Assembly: GCA_964511385.1 (NCBI GenBank)
Contig: CAZEFE010000002.1
Location: forward strand, 186,001 to 250,000
Direction of reading: 5' to 3'
Origin: CAILHX01 sp964511385
GTDB taxonomy: Bacteria; Pseudomonadota; Gammaproteobacteria; Burkholderiales; Methylophilaceae
DNA: 64,000 bases
Shown here in pieces: positions 1 to 9,026 of this stretch (positions within the stretch are counted from its first letter, which is position 1; the number at the start of each line of letters is the position of its first letter). A program made the translations under genes and the position numbers. The notes under the pieces are model-generated. The model saw only the letters and a program-made list of their open reading frames with translations. It was not told where the DNA came from and made no database searches.

Positions 1-710
1 AGATTCACAGCACCGACATGTCAAATATCGGCCTTCTGGAGGATGTTGCGGCCTCGGGCATTGGTCTGGTATTGCTCTCGATAGGTGGCTGCTTCAAGCA
101 TGAAATTGATGAGGCTTTGCGAATTCTGAAGGCAAAACAAATTGTTCTTCTCCATGGATTTCAAGGCTACCCCACACCGCTGGAGGCTAACCAGGTTGCA
201 AGGTTGCATGAGCTGGTAAGACTATATGGTGATGCGCAGAATATTGTGTTTGGCTTTGCAGATCATGTCCCGGCTGATGATGGCCTGAAATTAATATTGT
301 CGCTATTGGGTGTTGGCGCCGGGATTGGTTTGATTGAGAAGCATCTGACTTTGTCGCAGATAATGAAATTTGAAGATTATGAGGCGGCACTGAATCCTGA
401 TGAGTTTGCAAGCTTCGTTCAGCTCATGAGGCAATGTCATTCGGCGGTTGGTAGGGTTGACCCATCAAGACCGGATTTTGGAATGCACGATTCAGAAAAG
501 GCCTATCGTGTAATGACACATAAGCATGTAGTCGCGACAAAGAACCTAAAGGCTGGTACGAAATTAACTCCTGAGATGTTGGCTTTGAAAAGAACATCTT
601 CTGATCGCTCTATTTATGACTTGCGAGAAGTGTATGGGAAAGTTCTGAGCAAAGATGTTGGTTTGGATATGGCAATTGTAAAAGAAATGCTGAAAGAGGC
701 TGATGCATGA
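1..710 (+). CDS. NeuB-family sialic-acid-type synthase, 5' truncated by window edge
   Basis: The frame is open from the first bases of the window, so the N-terminal part of the TIM barrel lies upstream. Visible family marks are a Ser-x-Asp-like strand (IHSTDMSN), a YP turn (GYPTP), GFADH where relatives have GYSDH, and the EKHLTL metal/PEP-site motif. A C-terminal SAF/antifreeze-like domain follows (VATKNLKAGTKLTPEM). The family condenses a hexosamine-type sugar with phosphoenolpyruvate to make nonulosonic acids. The usual LSTGM strand reads LSIGG here, and the sequence diverges clearly from the second NeuB homologue at 7099, so the substrate may differ. The stop overlaps the next start (ATGA), which points to translational coupling with the cytidylyltransferase. 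Confidence 0.8.
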   Translation, partial: IHSTDMSNIGLLEDVAASGIGLVLLSIGGCFKHEIDEALRILKAKQIVLLHGFQGYPTPLEANQVARLHELVRLYGDAQNIVFGFADHVPADDGLKLILSLLGVGAGIGLIEKHLTLSQIMKFEDYEAALNPDEFASFVQLMRQCHSAVGRVDPSRPDFGMHDSEKAYRVMTHKHVVATKNLKAGTKLTPEMLALKRTSSDRSIYDLREVYGKVLSKDVGLDMAIVKEMLKEADA

Positions 711-1462
711 GAACAGATAAAAGGAGATTGGTTGCGGCATTGGCGTGTCGAAACAATGGATCCAGACTATATGGCAAGCCATTACAGAATCTGATTGATG
801 ATGTGACGATACTTGACCAGATCATTCATGCTATTAAATCGTTTCCTGCGATTGATGAAATTGTGCTGGGCATTTCCGAAGGTTCGGCAAACGCCCCTTT
901 TGTGGATGTGGCCCATGCGCACAACATTTCCTATATCTATGGCGACCCCAAGGATGTGCTGATGCGGCTGGTGCAGTGTGGCAGAATGGGTGGGGCAACA
1001 GATGTGTTTCGCGTGACGACTGAATGCCCCTGGTTTGCATATGACTTGTTTGAGCCAATATGGCGTAATCATGTCGAACACCAGAACGACATCACAGTAT
1101 GCGATGAACTGCCAGAAGGCTTACATTTTGAAATTTATACATTAGAAGCACTTGAGCGATCACATGCGCGAGGCTCCGGGGTAGATCGTTCTGAAATGTG
1201 CTCAAACTATGCGAGAAAGCACCCTCAGGAGTTCAAGATAGAGGTGGTGTTGCCACCGGCAGAGCATAGGCGACTTGACCTGCGAGTGACTGTGGACTAT
1301 CCGGAGGATTTGGTGCTTACTCGGGCAATAGCCAAGGCATGTAAGGAATCTATGCCCCTGGTTCCCACCGGGAATATCATTCAGTTTCTTGATTCGCGGC
1401 CGGACATAAAACAATTGGTGGCTCCTTATGTTGTGCCAGAGCCACTTTGGAACTTTTCATAG
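707..1462 (+). CDS. SpsF/NeuA-type cytidylyltransferase
   Basis: This 251-residue protein opens with a nucleotidyltransferase fold signature (ALACRNNGSRLYGKPL). It matches the Arg/Gly/Ser-Arg-Leu-x-Gly-Lys-Pro pattern by which CMP-sugar synthetases bind CTP. The family activates nonulosonic acids or Kdo-like sugars as CMP derivatives, or acts in spore-coat polysaccharide synthesis (SpsF). Its ATGA overlap with the upstream NeuB-like synthase supports a role in activating that synthase's product; this is inferred from context. No C-terminal fusion domain is visible. The exact sugar cannot be read from the sequence. Confidence 0.8.
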   Translation: MRTDKRRLVAALACRNNGSRLYGKPLQNLIDDVTILDQIIHAIKSFPAIDEIVLGISEGSANAPFVDVAHAHNISYIYGDPKDVLMRLVQCGRMGGATDVFRVTTECPWFAYDLFEPIWRNHVEHQNDITVCDELPEGLHFEIYTLEALERSHARGSGVDRSEMCSNYARKHPQEFKIEVVLPPAEHRRLDLRVTVDYPEDLVLTRAIAKACKESMPLVPTGNIIQFLDSRPDIKQLVAPYVVPEPLWNFS

Positions 1463-1480
1463 GATCATTGGTAGCAAATC

Positions 1481-2809
1481 ATGAATAAAATTACGAACTT
1501 TGCAAAATCACGTGAAATTTCAAAGCAACTCAATGAGTTGATCCCTGGCGGTGGACATACTTACTCGAAAGGCGATGACCAGTTTCCTGTAAATGCACCT
1601 GCGGCTATTACCCATGGCAAAGGGGCTCACGTTTGGGATGTTGATGGGAATGAGTACATCGACTGCGGCATGGGGCTGACTTCAGTATGCATCGGTCATG
1701 GTTATGAGCCTGTAGCAGATGCGGTTTCGAAGGCGGCATATCTTGGGACAAACTTTATGCGTCCTGCTGCACTGGAGTTGGATGCAGCGAAGCTGTTTCT
1801 GGATACCGTGCAAACCGGGGATATGGTGAAGTTCGCCAAAAATGGCTCTACGGTAACAACGGCAGCCGTCAAGCTTGCCCGTGCTTTTACCAAGAAGAAC
1901 CGAGTTGCCATTGCACGTGAGCATAACTTTTTCAGTTATGACGACTGGTTTATTGTCACTACGCCATGTGACCGCGGAATCCCCCCCAAAGTACGCGATA
2001 TGACCGCACTATTCAGCTATAACAACTATGAGTCAGTCGAGGCGTTGCTAGCAGATAACAATCATGACATCGCCTGCTTGATTATGGAGCCTGCGAAGTT
2101 TGATCCACCCAAGGACGGCTTTCTTGAAAAAGTGGCGGCGCTGTGCAAAGAGCGTGGAGTTGTTTTCATACTGGATGAAATGATCACCGGATTCAAATGG
2201 GATATGCGCGGTGCTCAGCATTACTATGGCGTCAAACCCGATATGTCGACTTGGGGCAAGGGCATTGCCAATGGGTTTTCTGCCTGCGCTCTGACTGGTC
2301 GCGCAGATATCATGGAGCTCGGAGGTATCCGGCGGGAAGGGGATGACAAATTGTTTCTCATCTCTACCACACATGGTGCAGAAAGCACCGGTCTGGCTGC
2401 CATGATTGCAACAATCGAAGCTTTCGAAAAGCATGACATGATAAAGAGCAATTGGGCGCGGGGCGAATCTCTCAAGCAAAAGCTAATCCAGATTATTGCA
2501 AAACACGGGCTGGAAAAATTTCTGGAGCCGATGGGATATTCCTGTTTATTCGTATTGGCATGCAGAAACCCTGAAGGTATCGCTGACGATTTTTATCGTA
2601 CCCTGATGATGCAGGAAATGATTGCCCGGGGGGTGCTCTTCCAGGGTGTGATCTATCCGACTTGGTCACACCAGCAACCGGAACTGGATCACATCGCACA
2701 AGCATTTGATGAGGCCTGCGGTGTTTATCGTCAGGCTATTGATGCCGGGAGCACAAACGAGCTCTTGATTGGGCGCCCAGCTAAGCCGGTATTCCGCAAG
2801 AAAATCTGA
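1481..2809 (+). CDS. Class III PLP aminotransferase, glutamate-1-semialdehyde-aminomutase-like
   Basis: The 442-residue protein has the HemL-like start (LIPGGGHTYSKGDDQFP), a PLP-binding Asp in LDEMITGF (Asp232) and the probable Schiff-base lysine in WGKGIANGF (Lys260). HemL itself makes 5-aminolevulinate, but homologues inside polysaccharide clusters transaminate sugar-derived carbonyls. The setting between a cytidylyltransferase and a carbon-nitrogen hydrolase suggests a tailoring role on the sugar rather than haem synthesis. That is inference, and a housekeeping HemL cannot be excluded. It starts 18 bases after the cytidylyltransferase stop. Confidence 0.8.
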   Translation: MNKITNFAKSREISKQLNELIPGGGHTYSKGDDQFPVNAPAAITHGKGAHVWDVDGNEYIDCGMGLTSVCIGHGYEPVADAVSKAAYLGTNFMRPAALELDAAKLFLDTVQTGDMVKFAKNGSTVTTAAVKLARAFTKKNRVAIAREHNFFSYDDWFIVTTPCDRGIPPKVRDMTALFSYNNYESVEALLADNNHDIACLIMEPAKFDPPKDGFLEKVAALCKERGVVFILDEMITGFKWDMRGAQHYYGVKPDMSTWGKGIANGFSACALTGRADIMELGGIRREGDDKLFLISTTHGAESTGLAAMIATIEAFEKHDMIKSNWARGESLKQKLIQIIAKHGLEKFLEPMGYSCLFVLACRNPEGIADDFYRTLMMQEMIARGVLFQGVIYPTWSHQQPELDHIAQAFDEACGVYRQAIDAGSTNELLIGRPAKPVFRKKI

Positions 2810-2841
2810 GTATTCACTTTGGATTGTATGAGGACGGTGAC

Positions 2842-3630
2842 TTGAAAATCGCTCTGGTTTCACTAGACCAAAAGTGGGAAGACAAATTACATAATTTGTC
2901 TCGATGTGAGGTACTTGTGAATGAAGCGGCCAATCTTGGGGCAAAGCTTGTCATTTTTCCGGAAATGACGTTGACAGGTTTTTCCATGAATGCCGGAGCG
3001 ATAGCTGAAGAATTTGAAGGCTCTGCTTCTCTTGATGCTTTTAAGTCATTATCTAAAAGACATGGAATCCATATTGTATTTGGTCTGGTTTTAAAACATG
3101 GAGATAAAGCAGCAAATACACTCGTCCATCTTTCACCAGAAGGTAGGCTGTTAGCAAAATATATAAAAATTCATCCATTTACGATTGCGGGAGAAGATAG
3201 GTTTTTCGCTAGAGGGGATGAGTTGGCTACAGTTGAAGTAGGTGAGTTCACCTTTGGCTATAGCATTTGCTATGACCTGCGCTTCCCGGAAATTTATAGT
3301 GCATTGGCTTCTCGGTGTCATGTGATTGTGAATATAGCTAATTGGCCTAAGCGGAGGGTGCATCACTGGAGAAGCCTGCTCAGGGCGCGAGCGATAGAAA
3401 ATCAAGTGTTCATGATAGGGGTTAACCGCATTGGCATTGACGCTAATGGTTTGGAATATGAAAAATCTTCTGAGGTTTTCGATGCTAATGGTGAATCTAT
3501 GGCACCAATCATGAACCGTTCCCTAGAATTAGATGTATTTGAAATTGATTACGGCTCACTTCAAGATTTCAAGAGTGCATTTAATACGTTCCGTGACCGC
3601 CGGGTGGATTTGTATCCAACCCTGGTGTAA
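2842..3630 (+). CDS. Carbon-nitrogen hydrolase (nitrilase superfamily)
   Basis: A Glu-Lys-Cys triad is visible: Glu41 in IFPEMTLTG, Lys109 in KYIKIHPF and Cys143 in SICYDLRFPE. These are the hallmarks of amidases and nitrilases that cleave non-peptide C-N bonds. The frame could open at the TTG at 2824. The TTG at 2842 is preferred because it begins with MKIALVSLDQ, the usual family N-terminus, and follows a GAGG Shine-Dalgarno-like sequence. With that start the protein has 262 residues, the usual family size. In this cluster it may deamidate or de-acylate a sugar substituent; the substrate is unknown. Confidence 0.8.
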   Translation: MKIALVSLDQKWEDKLHNLSRCEVLVNEAANLGAKLVIFPEMTLTGFSMNAGAIAEEFEGSASLDAFKSLSKRHGIHIVFGLVLKHGDKAANTLVHLSPEGRLLAKYIKIHPFTIAGEDRFFARGDELATVEVGEFTFGYSICYDLRFPEIYSALASRCHVIVNIANWPKRRVHHWRSLLRARAIENQVFMIGVNRIGIDANGLEYEKSSEVFDANGESMAPIMNRSLELDVFEIDYGSLQDFKSAFNTFRDRRVDLYPTLV

Positions 3631-3657
3631 CTCAAACCTCAAGCACACTCCAAACTA

Positions 3658-5397
3658 ATGAAACTCGTATTCAGAGTTGATGCCTCGAGTTACATGGGTT
3701 CCGGGCATGTTATTCGATGCGCGACACTGGCAATGGCGCTCCGCGCCAAAGGCGCAAGTGTGGTTTTTTTGAGTCGCTTGTTGCCTGGGCATTATTGCAA
3801 TTGGTTGGAGGAAAGAGGCTTCGATGTAGTTAGGCTTCCTGCACCAGTTGATAACCCTGTTCAGACGGGAGGGTTGCGCCATGATTTGTTGCAAGGCGAG
3901 CAGAAAAAAACAGAGCTTGAACAGGCTTCCGCGGCGCTAAAGCAACTGGGGGAAATTGATTGGCTGATTGTTGATCATTACGCGCTGGATGCTGAGTGGG
4001 AAGGCGCAATGAGAATACATGCAAGAAAAATAATGGTAATTGATGATCTTGCAAACCGTAAGCACGATGCAGACTTATTATTGGATCAAAACCTTCAAAC
4101 TTATTCCGGACGCTACGGCAATCTATTGCCGGCAACGTGCGTTCAGCTACTGGGCCCAAAGTTCGCCTTATTACGGTCAGAGTTTACTTATGAGCGGAAC
4201 CGACTTTCCCCGCGCAATGGAAACATTCGAAGAATCCTGATATTTATTGGTGGTGGAGATGTCAGGAATGTCACGGGAAAGGTTCTTGAAGCTGTGTCTA
4301 GCCTTGAGATACAAGAGCTGGATGTGGTGCTGACTCAAGGAAATCCCTTCTATCAGGAACTGTGTGCTTTATCTGCGCAAATACCTAATTGCACAATACA
4401 TGTGCAGACGGCAGAGATGGCTACACTTATGGCAAATGCCGATTTGATGGTCGGTGGTAGTGGAAGTGCCTCATGGGAGCGGTGCTGCTTGGGATTGCCT
4501 TCGATACTGATTAGTATTGCGGAGAATCAGCGTGCGATAGGGCGAGCTCTTTCAGATCGTCATGCGGCTTTTTATCTTGGTGACGACCAGAATGTTCAGG
4601 CTGGGATGCTTCGTTCATTGATCGCCCGTTTATCGTCTCGCCCTGGCTTGTTGCGCGCTATCGGCAAGCGGGCATCAGATTTGGTAGATGGGCGTGGGGT
4701 GGATAGGGTCGCAGCAGCACTATTGCGAAATCACCGGGTGACTGTGATTTCGGATCAAGGGAGCTGGATAAATGAGCATTTGCCGGCAATGGTCGCATGT
4801 TGGCGTAAAGATGGGTATGTGGTTGACTGGGTGCATGATGCTGAAAGTATCCAGCAAGGAGACTGCGCATTTTTTCTGAGTTTTAGCAAAATTGTCCGAT
4901 CGGAAATACTGTCACGTAGCGCACACAACTTGGTTGTACACGAGAGCGACTTACCCGCAGGTCGAGGATGGTCTCCACTTACCTGGCAAATTATAGAAGG
5001 AAAAAACCGTATTCCCGTGACATTGATAGAAGCTGAATCTGCCGTGGATAGTGGTGACATCTATGGTCAGGAATATATCCAAGCCGCTGGAGGCGAATTG
5101 ATTGATGAATTGCGGAAATTGCAAGCGGATGCAACTGTTAGACTCTGCAGCAATTTCCTGAGGGACTATCCTGCTGTGATAACTAAAGGCAGAAAGCAGG
5201 TAGGGCCGCCTAGCTATTACCCGCGGCGAGTCCCTCAGGACAGTCAGATTGATCCCAATCGGAGCATTGCCGAGCAGTTCAATTTGCTGCGAGTTGTTGA
5301 TAACAAACGGTATCCCGCATGGTTTGAATGGGCTGGTCGAAAGTATTTGTTGCGCATAGAGAATGCCGAAAATAATGAAAATGGATTGGATGCATGA
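3658..5397 (+). CDS. PseG-like UDP-sugar hydrolase fused to a formyltransferase-like domain
   Basis: Residues 1 to about 335 match PseG, a GT-B-like hydrolase that removes UDP from UDP-2,4-diacetamido-trideoxy-altrose in pseudaminic acid synthesis. The catalytic His17 lies in RVDAS..MGSGHVIR, and GGSGSASWER marks the nucleotide-binding half. Residues about 340-560 resemble the formyltransferase fold, with VVHESDLPAGRGWSPLTW and an Asp in VDSGDI. The Asn two residues before the catalytic His of classical formyltransferases is Val here, so N-formylation is probable rather than proven. The fusion suggests that one chain releases the sugar from UDP and formylates an amine. The stop overlaps the ATP-grasp gene by 4 bases. 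Confidence 0.82.
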   Translation: MKLVFRVDASSYMGSGHVIRCATLAMALRAKGASVVFLSRLLPGHYCNWLEERGFDVVRLPAPVDNPVQTGGLRHDLLQGEQKKTELEQASAALKQLGEIDWLIVDHYALDAEWEGAMRIHARKIMVIDDLANRKHDADLLLDQNLQTYSGRYGNLLPATCVQLLGPKFALLRSEFTYERNRLSPRNGNIRRILIFIGGGDVRNVTGKVLEAVSSLEIQELDVVLTQGNPFYQELCALSAQIPNCTIHVQTAEMATLMANADLMVGGSGSASWERCCLGLPSILISIAENQRAIGRALSDRHAAFYLGDDQNVQAGMLRSLIARLSSRPGLLRAIGKRASDLVDGRGVDRVAAALLRNHRVTVISDQGSWINEHLPAMVACWRKDGYVVDWVHDAESIQQGDCAFFLSFSKIVRSEILSRSAHNLVVHESDLPAGRGWSPLTWQIIEGKNRIPVTLIEAESAVDSGDIYGQEYIQAAGGELIDELRKLQADATVRLCSNFLRDYPAVITKGRKQVGPPSYYPRRVPQDSQIDPNRSIAEQFNLLRVVDNKRYPAWFEWAGRKYLLRIENAENNENGLDA

Positions 5398-6359
5398 CTA
5401 AAAAGGAATTTTCTCAACCCGGGACAGGTTTAAAAAAACGGTTACTCTTCACCGGTGGTGGCGGAGCGGGGTCGGAAGCGCTTAATCGCTTGCTTAGTGA
5501 TCGGTATGAAGTACACTTTGCTGATGCTGATATTGAGGCGAAACCTTGTTCGCTCATAGCTGCGCAGTGGCATCAAATTCCTTTCGCCGTTGATTCGTTA
5601 TTTGTTGAACGGCTGGCCCAGCTTTGTCGGGATCTAGAAATTGATTTGCTGATTCCTAGTGTTGATGAAGAGTTGCTTGTCATTGCGCAAGCAAGAGAGC
5701 ATTTTGCATGTGAAGTCCTACTGCCTTCGGCAGATTTTGTCAGAATGCATCTGGATAAGTTTACGTCCAACCTGTTTTTGCGCAATCACCATTTACCTGC
5801 TCCCCGGACTGAACGTTTGCCTGAGAGGAAAAGCATTTCTTTCCCATGCATTGCAAAGCCTCGTCATGGACGAGGCTCTCGGGGGGTCGCGGTTGTACAC
5901 TCGGAGCAAGAATTACAAGCGCATGTGCTGCTTTCAAAATATCCTCCCGACGATTTCATTGTGCAGGAACTGCTAACAGGGCAAGAGTTTACGGTCATGA
6001 TGGCTGCAGATAATCATGGTCGCCTCTGTGCAGTTGTGCCTGTACGAGTCGGAATCAAGCGAGGTATTACATTGCGAGCCTCAACAGTCTTGGATGAACA
6101 AGTGGTTGCGGCTTGTGCTGATATTCATGCTGCGAATCCTGTGGCAGGCTGTTATAACATTCAGTTGATGAAAACTATCGCAGGGGATGTTCAGCCATTT
6201 GAAATTAATCCACGGATTTCCACCACCAGTTGCTTGGCATTAGCAGCGGGCGTGAATTTTGTTGATATCTATTTTGGAAAAGGATGTGTGGAAGGATTGT
6301 TACCCTTCCGCAATGAGCTGCAATTACGTCGTTCATGGCATAACGAATTTATTGGATAA
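5394..6359 (+). CDS. ATP-grasp ligase, carbamoyl-phosphate-synthase-like
   Basis: The 321-residue protein begins with a Rossmann-like pre-ATP-grasp segment (LLFTGGGGAGSEALNRLL). It continues with an ATP-grasp domain: a P-loop-like stretch PCIAKPRHGRGSRG, the hinge-region sequence VQELLTGQEFTVM, and the metal-binding FEINPRIS. Such ligases join a carboxylate to an amine or other nucleophile with ATP; in sugar clusters they often attach an amino acid or carbamoyl group. ATGA overlap with the PseG-fusion gene supports shared translation. The substrate is unknown. Confidence 0.8.
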   Translation: MTKKEFSQPGTGLKKRLLFTGGGGAGSEALNRLLSDRYEVHFADADIEAKPCSLIAAQWHQIPFAVDSLFVERLAQLCRDLEIDLLIPSVDEELLVIAQAREHFACEVLLPSADFVRMHLDKFTSNLFLRNHHLPAPRTERLPERKSISFPCIAKPRHGRGSRGVAVVHSEQELQAHVLLSKYPPDDFIVQELLTGQEFTVMMAADNHGRLCAVVPVRVGIKRGITLRASTVLDEQVVAACADIHAANPVAGCYNIQLMKTIAGDVQPFEINPRISTTSCLALAAGVNFVDIYFGKGCVEGLLPFRNELQLRRSWHNEFIG

Positions 6360-6372
6360 CGAAAGAAATCGT

Positions 6373-7089
6373 ATGAAATTTAATAAAGAAGATCAACGCT
6401 ACTTGGCAGAGCGGAAACAATTGTCCCAACAGTCTGGCCCTCGCGAAATTTGGTCAGTCGTGGATCATTGGCCCTTGTATGTGGGGGTGAGAAACCTGGC
6501 ACGCTATATTGCGATTTCTGACCTTTTGAGATCAACCATGCAGGTTCCCGGACATATTGCAGAATTTGGGTCATGGCGCGGAGCAAATTTGATGTTCATG
6601 ACCAAGCTGCTGAAGATAAGCGACCCCCTCTCAAACAAGGTGGTGCACTGTTTTGATAGTTTCGAAGGGCTGTCTACCTTTACTGCCGAAGATGGCGCTG
6701 CAGAAACGATGCATGGCGCGTATAAAGGAACGCTTGAAGAATTAACAGATTACATGCGGCTATATGGGTTGGAAGACGACATTGTTATTCATAAGGGGTT
6801 GATTCAGGATACTTTACCTGCCGCATTGCAGGAAGACGCGGGTTTGTCTTTTTCCTTCGTTTATTGTGACACCGATCTTTTTGAACCAACAAAATTGATT
6901 CTTGAATCATTGCATGACCGTCTTTCAAAAGGCGGCCTGTTTGTTATTGATGAGTGGAATTTTGAACAATGGCCGGGCGAAACGGTTGCTGTTCGAGACT
7001 TCTTGAAGGAATACGACAGTTGTTACGAAGTGCTGCATGTTCCTCATACCTCTCAACCAAGTTTAGCGCTGAGAAAAATTGCTTATTAA
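6373..7089 (+). CDS. TylF/MycF-type O-methyltransferase
   Basis: This 238-residue SAM-dependent methyltransferase has the TylF signatures HIAEFGSWRGANL (SAM site), VHCFDSFEGL, and the metal-binding acidic run YCDTDLFEPTK with VIDEWN. Founding members O-methylate macrolide sugars with Mg2+. The frame is open upstream to 6259, but those codons overlap the ATP-grasp gene and lack family similarity. The ATG at 6373 gives a normal TylF start. A second member of the family is at 58510 beyond the prophage, so the mature glycan may carry two O-methyl groups; this is inference. Confidence 0.82.
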   Translation: MKFNKEDQRYLAERKQLSQQSGPREIWSVVDHWPLYVGVRNLARYIAISDLLRSTMQVPGHIAEFGSWRGANLMFMTKLLKISDPLSNKVVHCFDSFEGLSTFTAEDGAAETMHGAYKGTLEELTDYMRLYGLEDDIVIHKGLIQDTLPAALQEDAGLSFSFVYCDTDLFEPTKLILESLHDRLSKGGLFVIDEWNFEQWPGETVAVRDFLKEYDSCYEVLHVPHTSQPSLALRKIAY

Positions 7090-7098
7090 GGATTGCAA

Positions 7099-8145
7099 AT
7101 GAGCACGTCAATTAATTTTGAGATAGCACCTGGACGATTGGTCGGAGACGATCAGCCATGCTTTGTGATTGCGGAAATCGGATCAAATCATAACCATGAT
7201 TTTGAGTTGGCAAAACAGACGATAGATGCCGCTGCTGAAGCAGGGGTAGATGCAGTCAAGTTTCAGACATTCAAGGCTAAAAGTCATTATTCAAAGCTTT
7301 CTCCAGGATTTTCATACTTGAATGATTGCAACACGTTCGACCTGATAAAAAGTTTGGAACTTGACCGCTCGTGGCATGCACCTCTGAAGGCATATGCAGA
7401 GAGCCGCAATTTAGTTTTCTTGTCGTCTCCTTGCGATACCGAGGCGATCGATGAACTTGATGAGCTAGGATTAACAGCATTCAAGGTTGCATCTTTTGAC
7501 CTGAGCGATTTGGCACTGATTCGCCATATGGCAAAAACCAAGCGCCCGGTCATACTTTCGACAGGGATGGCCAATTGGACGGATATCCAGCTTGCCGTGG
7601 ATGCGTGTCGGCAGGAAGGTAATGACAAAGTCGTCCTGTTGCAGTGCACTTCGCTTTATCCTGCTCCTGCTCATCTGAGTAATCTTCGAGCCATGCGGGT
7701 AATGCGGGACGCATTTGGTGTGCTTACTGGATATTCAGACCATACAGAAGGAGATCATGTATGTCTGGCGTCAGTTGCGTTAGGGGCATGTATTATCGAA
7801 AAGCATTTTACGCTGGATAGAACCTTGCCTGGGCCAGATCATCCATTTGCGATCGAGCCGGAACCGCTTAAGCAGATGATGCAGCGGTTGAGGGAAGTCG
7901 AGGCTGCTCTTGGAGATGGCGCGAAAGCAGGCCCCAGGGATGAAGAGCTTGAAATGTTCAACAAAGGCCGGCGTAGCCTACACGCCAAAACTAGTATTGC
8001 TAAAGGGCAAGTTATTACTGCGGACATGATAACGAGCAAACGTCCTGGGTTAGGTATTCCTCCGTATTTGGCAGATATTGTTGTCGGACGGACTGCGAAA
8101 CGTGACATTGCAGAAGATCAATGGATTACATGGGAAATGATCTAG
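7099..8145 (+). CDS. NeuB/PseI/SpsE-family nonulosonic acid synthase
   Basis: Full-length (348 residues) synthase with every family mark: FVIAEIGSNHNHD, AVKFQTFKA, KVASFDLSD, ILSTGMANW, GYSDHTEGD and IIEKHFTLDR. A C-terminal SAF domain follows (SLHAKTSIAKGQVITADM). It should condense phosphoenolpyruvate with a 6-carbon amino sugar, giving a nonulosonic acid in the cytoplasm. The ATG at 7099 follows AAGGA at good spacing, which decides it over the in-frame TTG at 7093. Together with the PseG-like hydrolase and the SpsF-type transferase it forms the core of the pathway. Pseudaminate, legionaminate and other products cannot be told apart here. Confidence 0.88.
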   Translation: MSTSINFEIAPGRLVGDDQPCFVIAEIGSNHNHDFELAKQTIDAAAEAGVDAVKFQTFKAKSHYSKLSPGFSYLNDCNTFDLIKSLELDRSWHAPLKAYAESRNLVFLSSPCDTEAIDELDELGLTAFKVASFDLSDLALIRHMAKTKRPVILSTGMANWTDIQLAVDACRQEGNDKVVLLQCTSLYPAPAHLSNLRAMRVMRDAFGVLTGYSDHTEGDHVCLASVALGACIIEKHFTLDRTLPGPDHPFAIEPEPLKQMMQRLREVEAALGDGAKAGPRDEELEMFNKGRRSLHAKTSIAKGQVITADMITSKRPGLGIPPYLADIVVGRTAKRDIAEDQWITWEMI

Positions 8146-9026
8146 CTCCTATCCTGATTACTGGAGCCACCGGCTACTTGGGTGGTTCCGTACTGGTTAA
8201 TTTATCAAAAAAGCGGCTGCCCTTTGTTGCAACTAGTTTTACCGGCCGTGTAGGCGAGCGTTGTGATCTGACTGATCTTCATGCAGTTGACGCCTTACTG
8301 AACAGTGTCAAGCCATCCTCAATCATTCACTGTGCTGCCGTGGTACCCAGAACAACTGCTGCCTATGATGACATGAGTTCAGCTGAAGCAAGTGTCGCAA
8401 TGTCGGAAACATTAGCAAAATTAGCTGAATGTCCTATCGTTTTTGCCTCATCCATGACGGTGTATTCTGTGAACCTGCCTTGTCCTGTCCGGGAGGAGGA
8501 TGCACAAGAGCCATTCACGGGATATGCCCGGGGGAAGTGGCTAGCCGAACAAGTCATTCTCAGCCGAGAGTTTACAGGCGATGTTGCACTACGTCTCCCT
8601 GGATTATTTGGGCGACCGCGTAAAAACGGGCTTTTATACAACGCCGCAAAGTCTTTTCTGATGCATGGGACGTTCGTTCCACACTTGATGCCTGGAATTT
8701 GGGCAGCAATGCATGTGCAAGATGCTGCTGAATATATGGTTCGGGCAGCTACGACTATTCCCCAATACGCTCCGCAACCTGTCAATGCAGGATATGAGGG
8801 TGACTTTAATGTGCTGACTGCCGTGAAGATGGTTGCGGAGTGCTGTGGTTGCCACTGGAACGCGCCTGAAGTAATAGAGCGGCCATTCTCGATGAATTTC
8901 GAGCGTCTCAAATTGCGTTATGGAATGTTGTCTGTGACTTTTCGGCAACGTATTGAAAAATTGGTGGAAAACGTCCAGCAAGATATACAGGCGGGATTAA
9001 CCAAAGGTTTTAACAATGCTCAATGA
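8121..9026 (+). CDS. NAD-dependent epimerase/dehydratase (short-chain, sugar-type)
   Basis: The 301-residue protein has the Rossmann motif ILITGATGYLGG near the N-terminus and a Ser in FASSMTVYS. The catalytic pair YxxxK is visible in GYARGKWLAE. These features define the extended SDR family that epimerises, reduces or dehydrates sugars or sugar nucleotides. Two in-frame ATGs exist (8121 and 8130), both inside the end of the NeuB-family gene, so the two genes overlap by 16-25 bases. The substrate is unknown; it may reduce or epimerise an intermediate made by neighbouring enzymes. Confidence 0.8.
   Translation: MDYMGNDLAPILITGATGYLGGSVLVNLSKKRLPFVATSFTGRVGERCDLTDLHAVDALLNSVKPSSIIHCAAVVPRTTAAYDDMSSAEASVAMSETLAKLAECPIVFASSMTVYSVNLPCPVREEDAQEPFTGYARGKWLAEQVILSREFTGDVALRLPGLFGRPRKNGLLYNAAKSFLMHGTFVPHLMPGIWAAMHVQDAAEYMVRAATTIPQYAPQPVNAGYEGDFNVLTAVKMVAECCGCHWNAPEVIERPFSMNFERLKLRYGMLSVTFRQRIEKLVENVQQDIQAGLTKGFNNAQ

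Noticed and set aside
6259..6372. N-terminal extension of the TylF-type gene
   Set aside because: The codons overlap the ATP-grasp gene and do not resemble the family; the ATG at 6373 gives the standard start.
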